The position numbers and the translations under genes are program-made. Positions 1 through 22,758 of a stretch of DNA of 64,000 bases are shown here, one piece after another. Positions within the stretch are counted from its first letter, which is position 1; each line of letters opens with the position of its first letter. Source of the DNA: Luidia sarsii. Taxonomy: Eukaryota > Echinodermata > Asteroidea > Paxillosida > Luidiidae. Under the pieces are notes generated by a model. It worked only from the letters and a program-made list of their open reading frames with translations, did no database searches and was not told where the DNA came from. Location: assembly GCA_949987565.1 (NCBI GenBank), contig OX465110.1, positions 12,288,363 to 12,352,362 on the forward strand, given 5' to 3'.

Positions 1-1138
1 AGCAGGGACATCAGTTGACCTTGTATGCCTTCCCATTGGATTTAATGTTGTCATTCTTGTTCTTTGACCAAAAAAGTCCAATGGGCATGAAACATTGTTT
101 CCTCAACTCCCTCTACGTCGTAGTCAAAAACCTACAGGTATTAAATTGATACATTTGTTTCTAGAAAGGATGGAAAATGGAGCCAGAGCTTAACCATTTC
201 GCGCCGGATTCTTCCATTTCAGAGAGCCAGTGGTGTTGCTATGTATGCACCAGGCCCACCAAATTCAGGCACCACTATTGTCCAAATTATAAAACAAAGA
301 CTCTTAAAGCCACACAGACGTCCCATTGTACCAGGCTTGACTAGCTTGTACCGGTACACAGTGTACTCATTGATTGATTTCACAGATAGTTATTGTTCCC
401 AATTGTTCTAAAAGCGAGATTTGAAAAAAAACTGTCATAGGTGGGCCGGTGCAAAGTGGCCATACCATGGCTTTGAAAAATAAAGGTTCCCCCAAAACCC
501 CACTAAAACCTCTTTAGAAGTATGGTGCTTAACCAGCACCGATTAACTATACTAGCATCAACTTTGCACACTTTATATATACCATAGTCACTGGTTTCTC
601 ATAAAGAGTTTTCATCATCATGAGTCATTAAATACATTGAAAAATATACCAAATTTACATAAATTGGGCTAATCTTGAGCCATTAAAAATAACCATAATC
701 AAAACTCTGGCAAAGTCAAATAAGCCTACGAACTTAAGCACCTGAAGTAAATGCCCCAGACAACCATGTACATGTATATAGTTATTTAATAAGGAAAGAT
801 TGTAATTGTGTTGGCTGAAGAAAAGAGTTTTTCTCAACAACTACAATTTGTTCCACTGGCATATGGGCCATTCCGCCACCCATTTCCTACAGTCATCCAA
901 CCACTAAAAACATCTGTTTTAATCTGATGAGCACAGAACCCATCGAAAAATACCTTGCTCGCAAGGCCAGGAAACTGCATATTGTTGCAATGACAATGAC
1001 AATGACAATGGATCTATGCATTTGGTCCACTACAGCTTGTGACAGCTTGAAACAAAACATCAATTGCCACTTCGCACCGAGCCCTCCGAATCCCGACACC
1101 ACTATTGTCCAAGTTAGAACAAACAATTTTCAGTTTTG

Positions 1139-1305
1139 AAAAATGGCAAAGAAACCCTGGGACTTGAACTTGAGACCTCTGTGTTATTTGTACATGTACC
1201 AGCGCTATTCCCATCTGAGCAGTATCCAGCCCTTAAATGATGGCCTTCCCAAATAGTAAACTAGTCTTTGCCGGGGTGGGGGCGCCAGTAAAAGTTCCCA
1301 GTCAG
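1139..1305 (-). repeat. Minus-strand copy of the tRNA-like composite repeat
   Basis: On the minus strand: GCCCCCACCCCGGCAAAGAC, then AGGGCTGGATACTGCTCAGA and box B-like AAGTTCAAGTCCCAGGG. 3' flank of SLC66A2. Confidence 0.7.
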
Positions 1306-2614
1306 TTTTTCCATTGGTTGACAAAAACTCTGCAGCCTAACAGTAACATGAAGCATTGTAGTATGACAATAGCCAGACAGATGTCTGATTATTTAACTTG
1401 CCAGGGCCCAATTTCATAGAGCTGCTTAAGCGTAAAAATCTGCTACGCAAGAAATTTGCCATTTGCCAACCATATTTCACGTGATGCTTGTTGTACTTGA
1501 CTCATTTTCTACTATTTGGTGCTTCACATGAAATAATAGTGGAACTTTGGCTAGTAACTTTTTTCTTTTGATTACCGGTAAGTTTTTTCATGCTCAAGCA
1601 AATTTGCCCCTGTACTCATTGACTGTTTTCACAGGTATTAAGTGGTACTGATTGTTAAGCAAGTTAAAAAAAAATGGGCACATTATCAGAAAACAACCTG
1701 TGTGGCGGTAACCGGCACTGAAAAGTGGTCTGATACAAAGTGGCTATGTTGCATCTGTCAATAATTATTTCATTGCAGCTGAAGTAAAGTTGTTCCAAAT
1801 CATGTCCCAAACTTTGCTACCAAGTTGCTGGAAGGACTTCTCGAGGCCACTCACATTTTCAGGCAATATTTTTGGGGCAGGCAACTTGGCAGCAACCAGT
1901 TGCACTGCATGTAAAAGAAAAACTTCACTAGTACAGAGAACGCATTTCATTTGATCTCCGAATAAATGATCAGGGGCTAATTTCATAGAACAGCTAGAGC
2001 AGCGAAATTAGCTGAAGCATGAAAAGCATTACTCAATCAAAATCAGGTTGCCAACCAAAGTTCCAATTGTATTGAACGCAAAGTAGCCAGTGTTGGAATA
2101 CAAGCCATGGGAAATATGGTTGGTCATTTTGTTTGAACCACCAAAGGTTCTTTTCATGCTTTGCATGTTTTCTCGCTTGAAGGGTGGGTGCACCATATGC
2201 CAGGTGCCCAATTTCCAGACATTCCACATTTGAAAAATTCCTCACCAGGAAGCTACATAGCAAAAGTATCAGAAAGTTGGTAAAGTTGTAAAACAGGGAA
2301 AGGTGCCATTCTCGAGAAAAGAATAATTTTGTATGGATCTTCAACAATTGACCGCCAATGATCATTTGAACAAGGTGCCCTTTTTACAAATACAGTACCA
2401 CCCTCAGTCTGAAAAAAAGTTAGCATATGATTTTGTTTCCACTGTTTTCACATGACGTGGTTAACAGAATCAGGCGATTCATAGACCTTTGCAAATGGTT
2501 GTACCCTACCTTAAAGCAACTCCATGATAATTGAGCCCCTATAATTTGGAAAACCAATGAATTTCATCTTGAACCAGACTTGAAGAATGCCTTGATTCAG
2601 CTGCCTGTAAATTA

Positions 2615-2790
2615 AGTGGAGGTTTTGCGGTGACACAATACATGTAACACCTATCTTTTGAGAAGTAGTGTGTGGCTCTGAAAAGAGCCGGTATTTGAAT
2701 GGCAGTGTGTACTCATTGTCAAGAGATGTGTCACATACATGGTGTCACCACAAAACTTCCACTTGGTATTTCCACAATGCAAATCTCGGA
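2615..2790. repeat. Inverted-pair tail of the second retroelement family
   Basis: GGAGGTTTTGCGGTGACACA and, inverted, GGTGTCACCACAAAACTTCC flank GTGTGTGGCTCTGAAAAGAG. A copy of the 29880-30078 design, in the 3' flank of SLC66A2. Confidence 0.7.
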
Positions 2791-3116
2791 ACCTTATCTG
2801 CCTGTAAATTGGCTCATGTGGCATGGGTGGTTGGACAACCGAGCAAAAGCCATTGTGTCTGTGCTCCAAAGCATTGCCACAAGCATCGATCCCAGCTCTT
2901 AGTGAGGCTTGGTGCTTGAGCGGTCTGGTCCTGAGATTCAGCAGTTCTGGTGTGCTGTATCCACACAGGTATCCATTGAATAGAAAACTTTGATTGGCTG
3001 CATGGCACTGTATAATACCGTGGCTAATTATCTGGTAAACAACATCCGCATCCTATCAAACTCCCTCCCCCTTGTCTTATCTTCTTTGGTTACGGTAGAC
3101 TGCCATCCACTTTCCA

Positions 3117-14850
<11,734 letters not shown>

Positions 14851-15476
14851 TCAAGCCGGGCTGAGATCGGACGCTTCAGTTGTCCAGTCCTGTGGTTACA
14901 GTATCTTGTTTTGTACTTGTTTGAACGGCGATTTCTGAAAATGCAGTCCCTTACTGCATCTTAGTTTGCCTCTATTGTTCTCTCATGTGCATGAGCATGC
15001 TGAGTGTTATCACTAGGCACTATGGCATGCTCCATGCTGTAAAGGATGCATCTACTTGTACACAGTAATCCAATCGCTGCTGAACTGCACTCATGTTAGG
15101 AATCTCATCTTGGCAGCAAGCACTCTGTCCCTACGATTCCAGAGATCATTGTCTACATGTATGTACTGTACATGTAAGTGTGGTGCTCTTTAGAAAGTCC
15201 TGTTAGAAAAGAAAAACAAAAATATGCTTATTTATGCAATCTTTTGAAATATTCCTCTCAATTTGAAAGGTAAATATCTGGCAGGATTAATATATGTCAG
15301 GCCATCTAATTTAATTTTTGTGGGTTCTGTTATTAAACCCATGATATGATTTTAATGTCTTAAATTTAAAAAGCTGCACATACTTTGTGTAATCTCTGAA
15401 CTGCTGTCACTGGATTACATGTAACTTCTAATTTGGTTTGTCTGCCTCTGAATGAAAATGAGTTGTGATTCCTAGA

Positions 15477-16238
15477 GGTATACGGCAGTTAAAGGGGAAT
15501 AAAAACCCAGAGAAAAATGTTGGCTTATCTGATTGGGTGTTAAAAACAACCTTCAATTACCTACTGTATGTGTTACTCACCTACGAGTTTCATAAAGAGG
15601 GAAAAATCATGGAATTCGGTGGTCGAATTCGTGTTCCTGCAAACCGCCATCTTTTCGAATGGCCCGCCAGTCACTGCAGGGGGTATGACATTGCAACGGA
15701 AAACTCCCGCATAGGCCCGGACGGATCAACCCCTACTACATGTACATGTATACATACTGCGTGCAGTTATAACACTCGCAAGCTGAACGATGGTGCACTG
15801 CCAGGCTTTTGGATGTCAAAATGCCAGCGGGAAAAAGCTGGGGAAATCTTTCCATGCAGTAAATGAAATGACGTGATTTGTAGCATGGTGATTGCGTATA
15901 GTCTCGATCAGTCTCTCGATCTAATTTCTCAACTTTGATGGCCGCAGCCCACTTCCTACACAACTCAGGTCTCTTGTCCTTATTGTTGAGAACTGCATGG
16001 AAAGATTTCCCCAGTTTTCCCCAGCGGGAGTTTCCCGTTGCGATGTCATACCCCCCGCAGTGACTGGTGGTTTGCGGGAACGCGAATTCGACCACCGAAT
16101 CCATGATTTTCCTCTCTTTATGAAACTCGTACCGGTAGGTGAGTAGCACATAGGTAATTGTAGGTTGTTTTTAACACCCAATCAGATATAAGCCAACATT
16201 TTTCTCTGGGTTTCATTCCCTTTTAACTGCCGTATACC
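15477..16238. mobile_element. TIR foldback element, 762 bp
   Basis: Perfect 17-bp ends GGTATACGGCAGTTAAA and complement; inverted homology continues inward for about 190 bp (GTTGGCTTATCTGATTGGGT and complement). No clear target duplication. A partial copy lies at 29045-29212 in the 3' flank of TIMM21. Confidence 0.8.
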
Positions 16239-16854
16239 ATACCGCGATGCGCGTGTGACAGTCATGGGGCTTGCACGTCGCGCGGCCCGTCAACAAAACA
16301 CTGCATGCCCGCTGCTTGCGTGCACGTTCGTGTTGCACAGAAACATCTTTGCTTTGTGTTCATCTGTTACAGACTCGTCTCCGCTCTCCTTGGTTGATTA
16401 TTTTATTTAAATTATTATTTTAGTTCATTTGTTTTATGAAAAGTAAAGCTTCCTTTTATTTTGGTTAGGACTTAGGCCTATATTTAGTATGCTGTTTTTT
16501 AGTTTCAGACGCATTTTACTTTGACTGTTTTAGTTACTAGAGCCTATCCCTTTTCAGAATTCCTTCATCGGCTAGATGTATTTCCCTTCTTTGACAATTC
16601 CTTTTTTTTGCAGTCTTAACTTTCATTTTCTTTGGTAACCCAATAATTATGTTCTTCACTTCTTGTTTATTGTATTGATTATTATTATTAATAGAACAAT
16701 ATATTTTATTATTTTTCTGTAATGGTTAAGATTTCTAGGTCCCTCCTGGCTGCCATGACAACATAAATTGATTTTTTTATTTTAATTTCTTTTGTGGATC
16801 TTGTTGACAAAGACACTTGAGGAAAAAGATTTAATCCATCCTGATTATTCCTGA

Positions 16855-17655
16855 ATGAATATTACATGTGATTTATTGGTTTATTTTATTTTATGTTTGA
16901 AGAAAAAAAAAATAGAAAAAAAAAATAGTTTTGGACAAGAGAGTGAACTTTCTGTTTTATATTCCTACCCAATTGTTGAATCTAGCCAAGTCACAACTTC
17001 AAGATCAGAAGATGGGGTCTCAACTGATGCTTGGCGGGCTTGGATTGGTGGTTTTATGATGCTACCTTCCAAACTATCAAGAAATGCCCGCCGTGTATCA
17101 GTACAAGAATGGGCCGACGTTGGTGTCCACACTGACACAAAAATTGTCATCATTTGTGTTCTCCTGACCATGTTTGTCAGTCACCAGCTCCTGTTGGACC
17201 ATTCTTGATTCTACCCCATCACCATCAACTACTGCTACTGCAACATCTACATCTACTGCTCTCTGCAAGCTGACTATGGCACATCTCAACCTCATCTTCA
17301 ACAACTTCTGCTCCTCAGTGGAGACATGGAATCAAACCCAGGTCCTGCCATTTCAGATGTACTTCTTCAGCAACTCCTTTCAGGTGAAGAACCTCGAGAC
17401 AAGCCACCCTCTCTTCTGAACCAAAACATCTACCACCTCTATCAACTGAAACAATCTTCTTCCTTGACATGGGTTGATGTGAAGTTGTGGCTAAGTCACC
17501 TCCTTAATATTGAAACACAACATCTTCCTTCTGAAAGTGCAATAAGAATCCAATGGCTAAAGATAATGAAAACAAAAGACGGATTACTTAGAAATAAAAG
17601 TAAACATCCAAATAAATTAAGGGAATGGAATGAAATGAAATATATTCTCCCTTAG
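16855..17655 (+). CDS. Open frame with 2A-like motif, broken by one stop; probably mobile-element derived
   Basis: One frame is open from 16855 to a TGA at 17206-17208, then open again from 17209 to the stop at 17653-17655. The second part begins with hydrophobic or Tyr/Cys-rich sequence and reaches LLLLSGDMESNPGP (DMESNPGP near 17323-17346), which fits the 2A ribosome-skipping consensus D-x-E-x-N-P-G-P. About 100 residues follow, with a Leu/Trp-rich stretch (LTWVDVKLWLSHLL) and a basic region (KTKDGLLRNKSKHPNKLREW). 2A motifs at protein N-termini are known from non-LTR retrotransposons and from some NLR genes in sea urchins and amphioxus. No reverse transcriptase or zinc knuckle is visible here. 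A basic coiled-coil-like frame at about 17790-17893 (KRREMHHKIKIKRQNRVIKD) ends at a good GTAAGT donor and might be a further exon. I cannot name the protein. Confidence 0.4.
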
Positions 17656-17938
17656 AGTAAACAGCCCTGTCAGTCCAAGGCTACCTCATGTTCAGATTGT
17701 AAAATTTTAAGGGGGGTTAATAACTCACTCATTTAAGAAATCGAAGAACTTAAGAATGTCACCTGTATAAATTAAGACCCTCTTCACATGATCTACATCT
17801 CTCTAAGCGACGGGAAATGCATCACAAAATTAAAATTAAGAGGCAAAATCGTGTAATTAAAGATAAAAACAAGAAACTGAAGGTGCAAGAAAGTAAGTAG
17901 AATTCAGTACTACTACTAGTCCTACTACGACTGAGTAC

Positions 17939-19125
17939 CGATGTCCCGGACATTGCTTTGCACTGCTGTTCAGGAAATAGTCGTAGGGCTCAACACATGC
18001 AAGCACGCGCGCACACTTCCACAGACCACTCTGCACCCGGACCTGGTGACGTCATCCAGTTTTCAAATCCAAGATGGCCACCCCAACTCGGCTCGTCGAC
18101 CTGTCCTCGGTCAACTGAGGGGAATTTTCTCCCTTTTCCCAAACGTGAGTAAAACAAAATGACCAGTATTGAATATTGTATTGGTATTGTATGTGTAATT
18201 CTCACTGAATCCTCAATGGGAGCGTGGGACAGTTTCACGGGTGTTTTGGGGGGTAAATCTGGGGATTTCGGTCGGGGATATTTTTCAAAGATGACATTAC
18301 CACAATGCATAGCCATGATCCTTGGACCCTACAGTCACCCGAATCTCAAAATTCAAAATTCAATAAAAAAAGGCTGACTTGTCGAGTCCAAGTTACTCGG
18401 ACTACTTAAAGACTAAAAAAGAGGGTGCAGATCCTTGGTACCCTCCGATATTCTCTAGTCTAAGGACTATGTTCTTTCTACTAAGTTCTAACTCACTAGT
18501 TCCAGTACTCAGTAGCGCAGTCAGTACAGCTGAACGGTTATCAGTGAGGGTATCAAGGATGTGTCGTTATTATAATGATATCTCTATCTTTTTAAAGATT
18601 TATTATTTATTTCGGTAATTGGTATATTTGGCATATTTGTAATTTACCGGTACTAGTCCGAGTAACTTGGACCTGACAAGTCACCCTTTTTTTATTGAAT
18701 TTTGAAATTTGGAGGGATGGGTGACTGTAGGGTCCAAGGATCATCTGATCATGGTTATGCATATGCTCCTGCATCGTCTGAAACCTCTGTAATGTCCCCC
18801 GACCAAAATCCCCAGATTTACCCCCAAAACACCCGTGAAACCGTCCCACGTGCCCATTGAGGATTCAGTGAGAATTACAGATTCCAATACTGGTCATTTT
18901 GTTTTACTCACGTTTGGGAAAAGGGATAAAATTCTCCTCAGTTGACCGAGAACGGGTCGACAAGCCGAGTTAGGGTGGCCATCTTGGATTTGAAAACTGG
19001 ATGACGTCTCCAGGTCCGGGTGCGGAGTGGTCTGCGGAAGTGTGTGTGCACGCGGTGCGATGTCCCGGACGTTGCTTTGCACTGCTGTTCAGGAAACAGT
19101 TGTAGGGCTCAACGCGTGCAATCTG
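17939..19125. mobile_element. Foldback element, about 400-bp arms, with rearranged right end
   Basis: The arm at about 18000-18405 recurs inverted at about 18655-19050 (for example GAGTAAAACAAAATGACCAG and its complement). The outermost 65 bp (ATGTCCCGGACATTGCTTTG, 17941 on) recurs at 19059-19125 in direct, not inverted, orientation. Related fragments lie at 19200-19290, 51500-51535, 56180-56410 and 61590-62070. Confidence 0.75.
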
Positions 19126-20199
19126 GGGGTTTGTGTCAGGTAGTTTTTCGGTCGAAATGTTTTTTGGCGGTTTGTACAGATAATCAGCTTTAGGACACTG
19201 ATCGACTTGGACCCTACAGTCACCCGAAACTCAAAATTTCAAAATTCGATAAAAAAAGGGTGACTTGTCGGGTCCAAGTTACTAGTAATTTACTTAGTTC
19301 TTTTTCCATATTTAACATACATTACATATATTTTATATTTTTTGTTTTCTGTCATCCAATTAGTTTGGAGGGCCCCCTGACAGAAATTAGTTTTTGGGGG
19401 GCAATCCTGCGGGAGTTAATTGGATGTTGTTTCTGTTATTGTTGCTGTTGTTGTTTGTCTATTTGTTTATCTATTTATCTATTTATTTATTTTTTAATTG
19501 ATTGATTGATTTCTATTTTCAACTTTATTCTTACTTGTGTGCTGTGATGTGAATGCTGTACATGTATCCTGAAAAATGAAATAAATACATACATAAATGT
19601 GACCCTGTTTACATTACACAGGTCCGAGTATAATTTGCATACATGTATACACTCAGTAAGTTAACTTTCTAAATTAGTTTTATCTTTACGACTTTAGTGT
19701 TACTAAGTTGTGATAGTATTAGTAGTAGTACTGTACTGTAGACTGTACTGACTTGTCAGTAGCAATGCCAATACAATAGAAGTAATGTACTGTAAACTAG
19801 AGTGGAGTGTAGTCTGTAGTCTTCAGTACTGAAGCGGTATCATTTGATTAAATCGAATTTTAAACTCAGGACAAGGTTGTTCGTGATTTATATAATCACT
19901 CAGATATGTCAACGTTTATCGACCATGGATATCTTAAATCTGATCCAAAAATTGGTTTGTACGTTTGAAGATATTCTCATATTTCTGCTTACCAAAGTGC
20001 TCTTTAAATTCTCCGTCTGGAATCGAAGAACTGATGACATTAGGGTCCGGCCAGTGAATCCCTCCGTGCTTGATGTCAGTGCAACGTTGCTTACACCATG
20101 GAGGAATAAGTACTTACACACAACGCGGCGAATCAAATGTATACAAGTACGTCACTTCCGGTATACGGGGGGGGGGCGGGTTACGGCATTGCAGTGGTG

Positions 20200-20455
20200 A
20201 CTGGCTGTAGCTTCTAATTACACACGAGTCTATGGAAGCCCCGTGTTAGCGGCTGTAGCTTCTAATTACACACGAGTCTATGGAAGCCCCGAGTTAGCGG
20301 CTGTAGCTTCTAATTACACACGAGTCTAGAGAAGCCCCGAGTTAGCAGATGTGGCATCTAATTACACACGAGTCTATGGAAGCCCCGAGTTAGCGGCTGT
20401 AGCTTCTAATTACACACGAGTCTATGGATTGGAAGCCCCGAGTTAGCAGCGGCTG
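20200..20455. repeat. Tandem repeat, about 48-bp unit, 5 copies
   Basis: Unit GGCTGTAGCTTCTAATTACA followed by CACGAGTCTATGGAAGCCCC and GAGTTAGC. The last unit carries a small duplication (GGATT). Confidence 0.95.
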
Positions 20456-20689
20456 TGGCTAATTAGTCCTCACAACTCGGTGAACTCGATCGCAAGGAAC
20501 CTCACCCATGCTGCTTATGCACGGTCTAATAAAAGTTATAAATACTAAATAGATCTGGGATCATTTCAATAACTCTTCTTCCAAATGGTTATATCGCACA
20601 GTCAGGTAAAATGTTTACGATTTTCCTTTTTTTGGCGTGTCAGTCAACTAAAACCCCTCCCTCGAATCTAGCCTCTACATGTACCTCCA

Positions 20690-21830
20690 TGAAAGAACCA
20701 TGGAGGAATCCTCCAAGGCTCCAGTTACCGGTTTTCGACGATTAATATAAGGACTTTTCTTCAAGCTGACCAATGTGAACGAAAGTATCACACTAAATGA
20801 GCACTGTGAGTCACTTTCTCCACACCACAGACTATTAGAATAATCATGGAGAATGTTGATCAAGCCTGTCACTTCCGTAAGATTACCCGGTTTTGTTGAT
20901 GTCCACGGGGCACCGCGCAGTAAGCATCGTGACCTATTTTCGACGGTGGTTTTTTAGTAAGGTGTCCCAGTGAAGCCAAACGCAAAATAAATTCTTAAAA
21001 TAACTCAAAATGCTGTGTGGCACTGTAAAATTCTTCCCTGTATATTTTTTGGTTCATCTTTCGTTGTTGTTTTAACACTGCTTCTAACACTTTCCTCAAA
21101 ACATTAATAATTTACGCTTACAACTTATTGGTTTGCATTAATTCTGTCCCATTGCCCTGAGCCACTTTGAGTTTGAGATGGGGAAGTTGGATTGACTTTT
21201 GGTTATCACCTATCAACTCCTTTCCCTTCATGCTACCCTCTCCTTTCCCAACCTTTTCAAAATCATCAAAACTTTCCTCATAATTTTAAGGAAATAAATT
21301 TAATCACCATAATGAATAATTAAAATTGAGAATAATTTTCTTAAAATGTGAAAAGAAGTTCTTTTCACTTTTTTGAATTTGGATCTTCAAGTAAACCATA
21401 GAGGTGAAATACGTTAGGGCGGTATAAAAAAATATGAGTGACACATGCAGCATTTCTCTTGATTGATCATCAAACCTGTCCTCATAATCATAAGGAAATA
21501 AATTTAATCACCATAATGAATAATTCAAATTGAGAATAATTTTCTTAAAAATAAAATGTGAAAAGAAGTTTATTTAACTGAAAGTTTTATATCTTTAAAC
21601 TTTTTTGAATTTGGTTCTTCAAGTAAACCATAGAGGTGAAATATGGTAGGGTGGTATCTATGAGTGACACATGCAGCATTTCTCATCCTTGTTAATTTCC
21701 ACATCAGATTTTTTTTGTTAAGCCTATTAGGCCACGTTACTTTATGCCTTTAAATAATAATATATTGTTTAATATAGCAAGACGCCCTTTAGGAGCCTCC
21801 ATAGTTTTTACCAAGATTTTTGAAGACGCT
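20690..21830. mobile_element. Large foldback element, copy 1, one arm
   Basis: Starts CTCCAGTTACCGGTTTTCGA and follows the left-arm sequence of the other copies to GACGCCCTTTAGGAGCCTCC near 21780-21805. It is interrupted at about 21140-21720 by unrelated sequence with an internal direct duplication (about 21270-21450 and 21478-21690). No inverted partner is seen. Confidence 0.7.
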
Positions 21831-22064
21831 TCATTCACATCCACAATTTCCCAGGTGCATGTTTTCCATTCTAAAACTAAATGTAAATAAAGTACATTTT
21901 AATAATAAAAAAAATTCTTTAATAAAAAATACTTAGTACTTTCTACATGTACGTGTGTTTTGGCTTTTTGGTGTTGTGGAACTCCTGCAAAATTGCTATA
22001 TCAGTTATTGACATTGTGGTGAAGAACATGGATATGTTTAAGTCTGGCCAGTTTCATTTCTTAA

Positions 22065-22197
22065 CTCTTTCCGTACGGCGCGCCGATACATCGGCTCGGT
22101 AAACCGCTCTCTGTTGACGGAAAGCCGATACATCGGCTCGCGTATATTACCAAATTTATTCCGTACAGACATGCACATTAATTCCGTAGTGAAAGAG
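22065..22197. mobile_element. Short MITE with TTAA flanks
   Basis: 133 bp from CTCTTTCCGTACGG to CCGTAGTGAAAGAG, flanked by TTAA (22061-22064, 22198-22201). The inside has CCGATACATCGGCTCG twice. Between SLC66A2 and TIMM21. Confidence 0.75.
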
Positions 22198-22758
22198 TTA
22201 AGCTGAGCAAGATACAATTTGGCCTTTTGAATTCTGAGAAAGTATTCACTTGGTCGGCACGATTTCACAGAATGGCATTCTGGCACCTGATTGGTCAGTT
22301 TGGCTGTTCCATGTTATTCCTTGGAATGAAAGATTACTACAGGCGTGAATGGTAAAGTTCAAGAAATATCATTTTACAGCTAAATCAAAAATTGATTTAG
22401 TTTGAATCTATTATTTCTAGTGATAACTTCATGCAACTCATTCATGTGACTATATTTTTAAAAGTGGACATTATTATGACCACTCCATAGACACTATAGT
22501 ACGTTTCACTCCAGTTGAAGGGTGTGAGCCTTTCAAACTGAACAGCCCCGACCAACAGAATATGAAGAAAAAAGTCCCAAAAGAATGTCTGCAATGGGAC
22601 ACATGTATCTGTAATGTTATAAAATGCTTCCTGTTCATTGATTGTGCTGCACTGATGTAAGAAAGTAAGGTTCAGAAACATTGGTCATTTCAAAAACCTG
22701 AATGTTGGTGTGTTCTGTGTTTTCATTGCAGCCACTGAAGAGTGGGAAGTACTGAGGT

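Noticed and set aside
20200..20455. CRISPR-like array
   Set aside because: The repeats are contiguous with no unique spacers, in an animal genome. It is a plain tandem repeat, as is 26660-26892.
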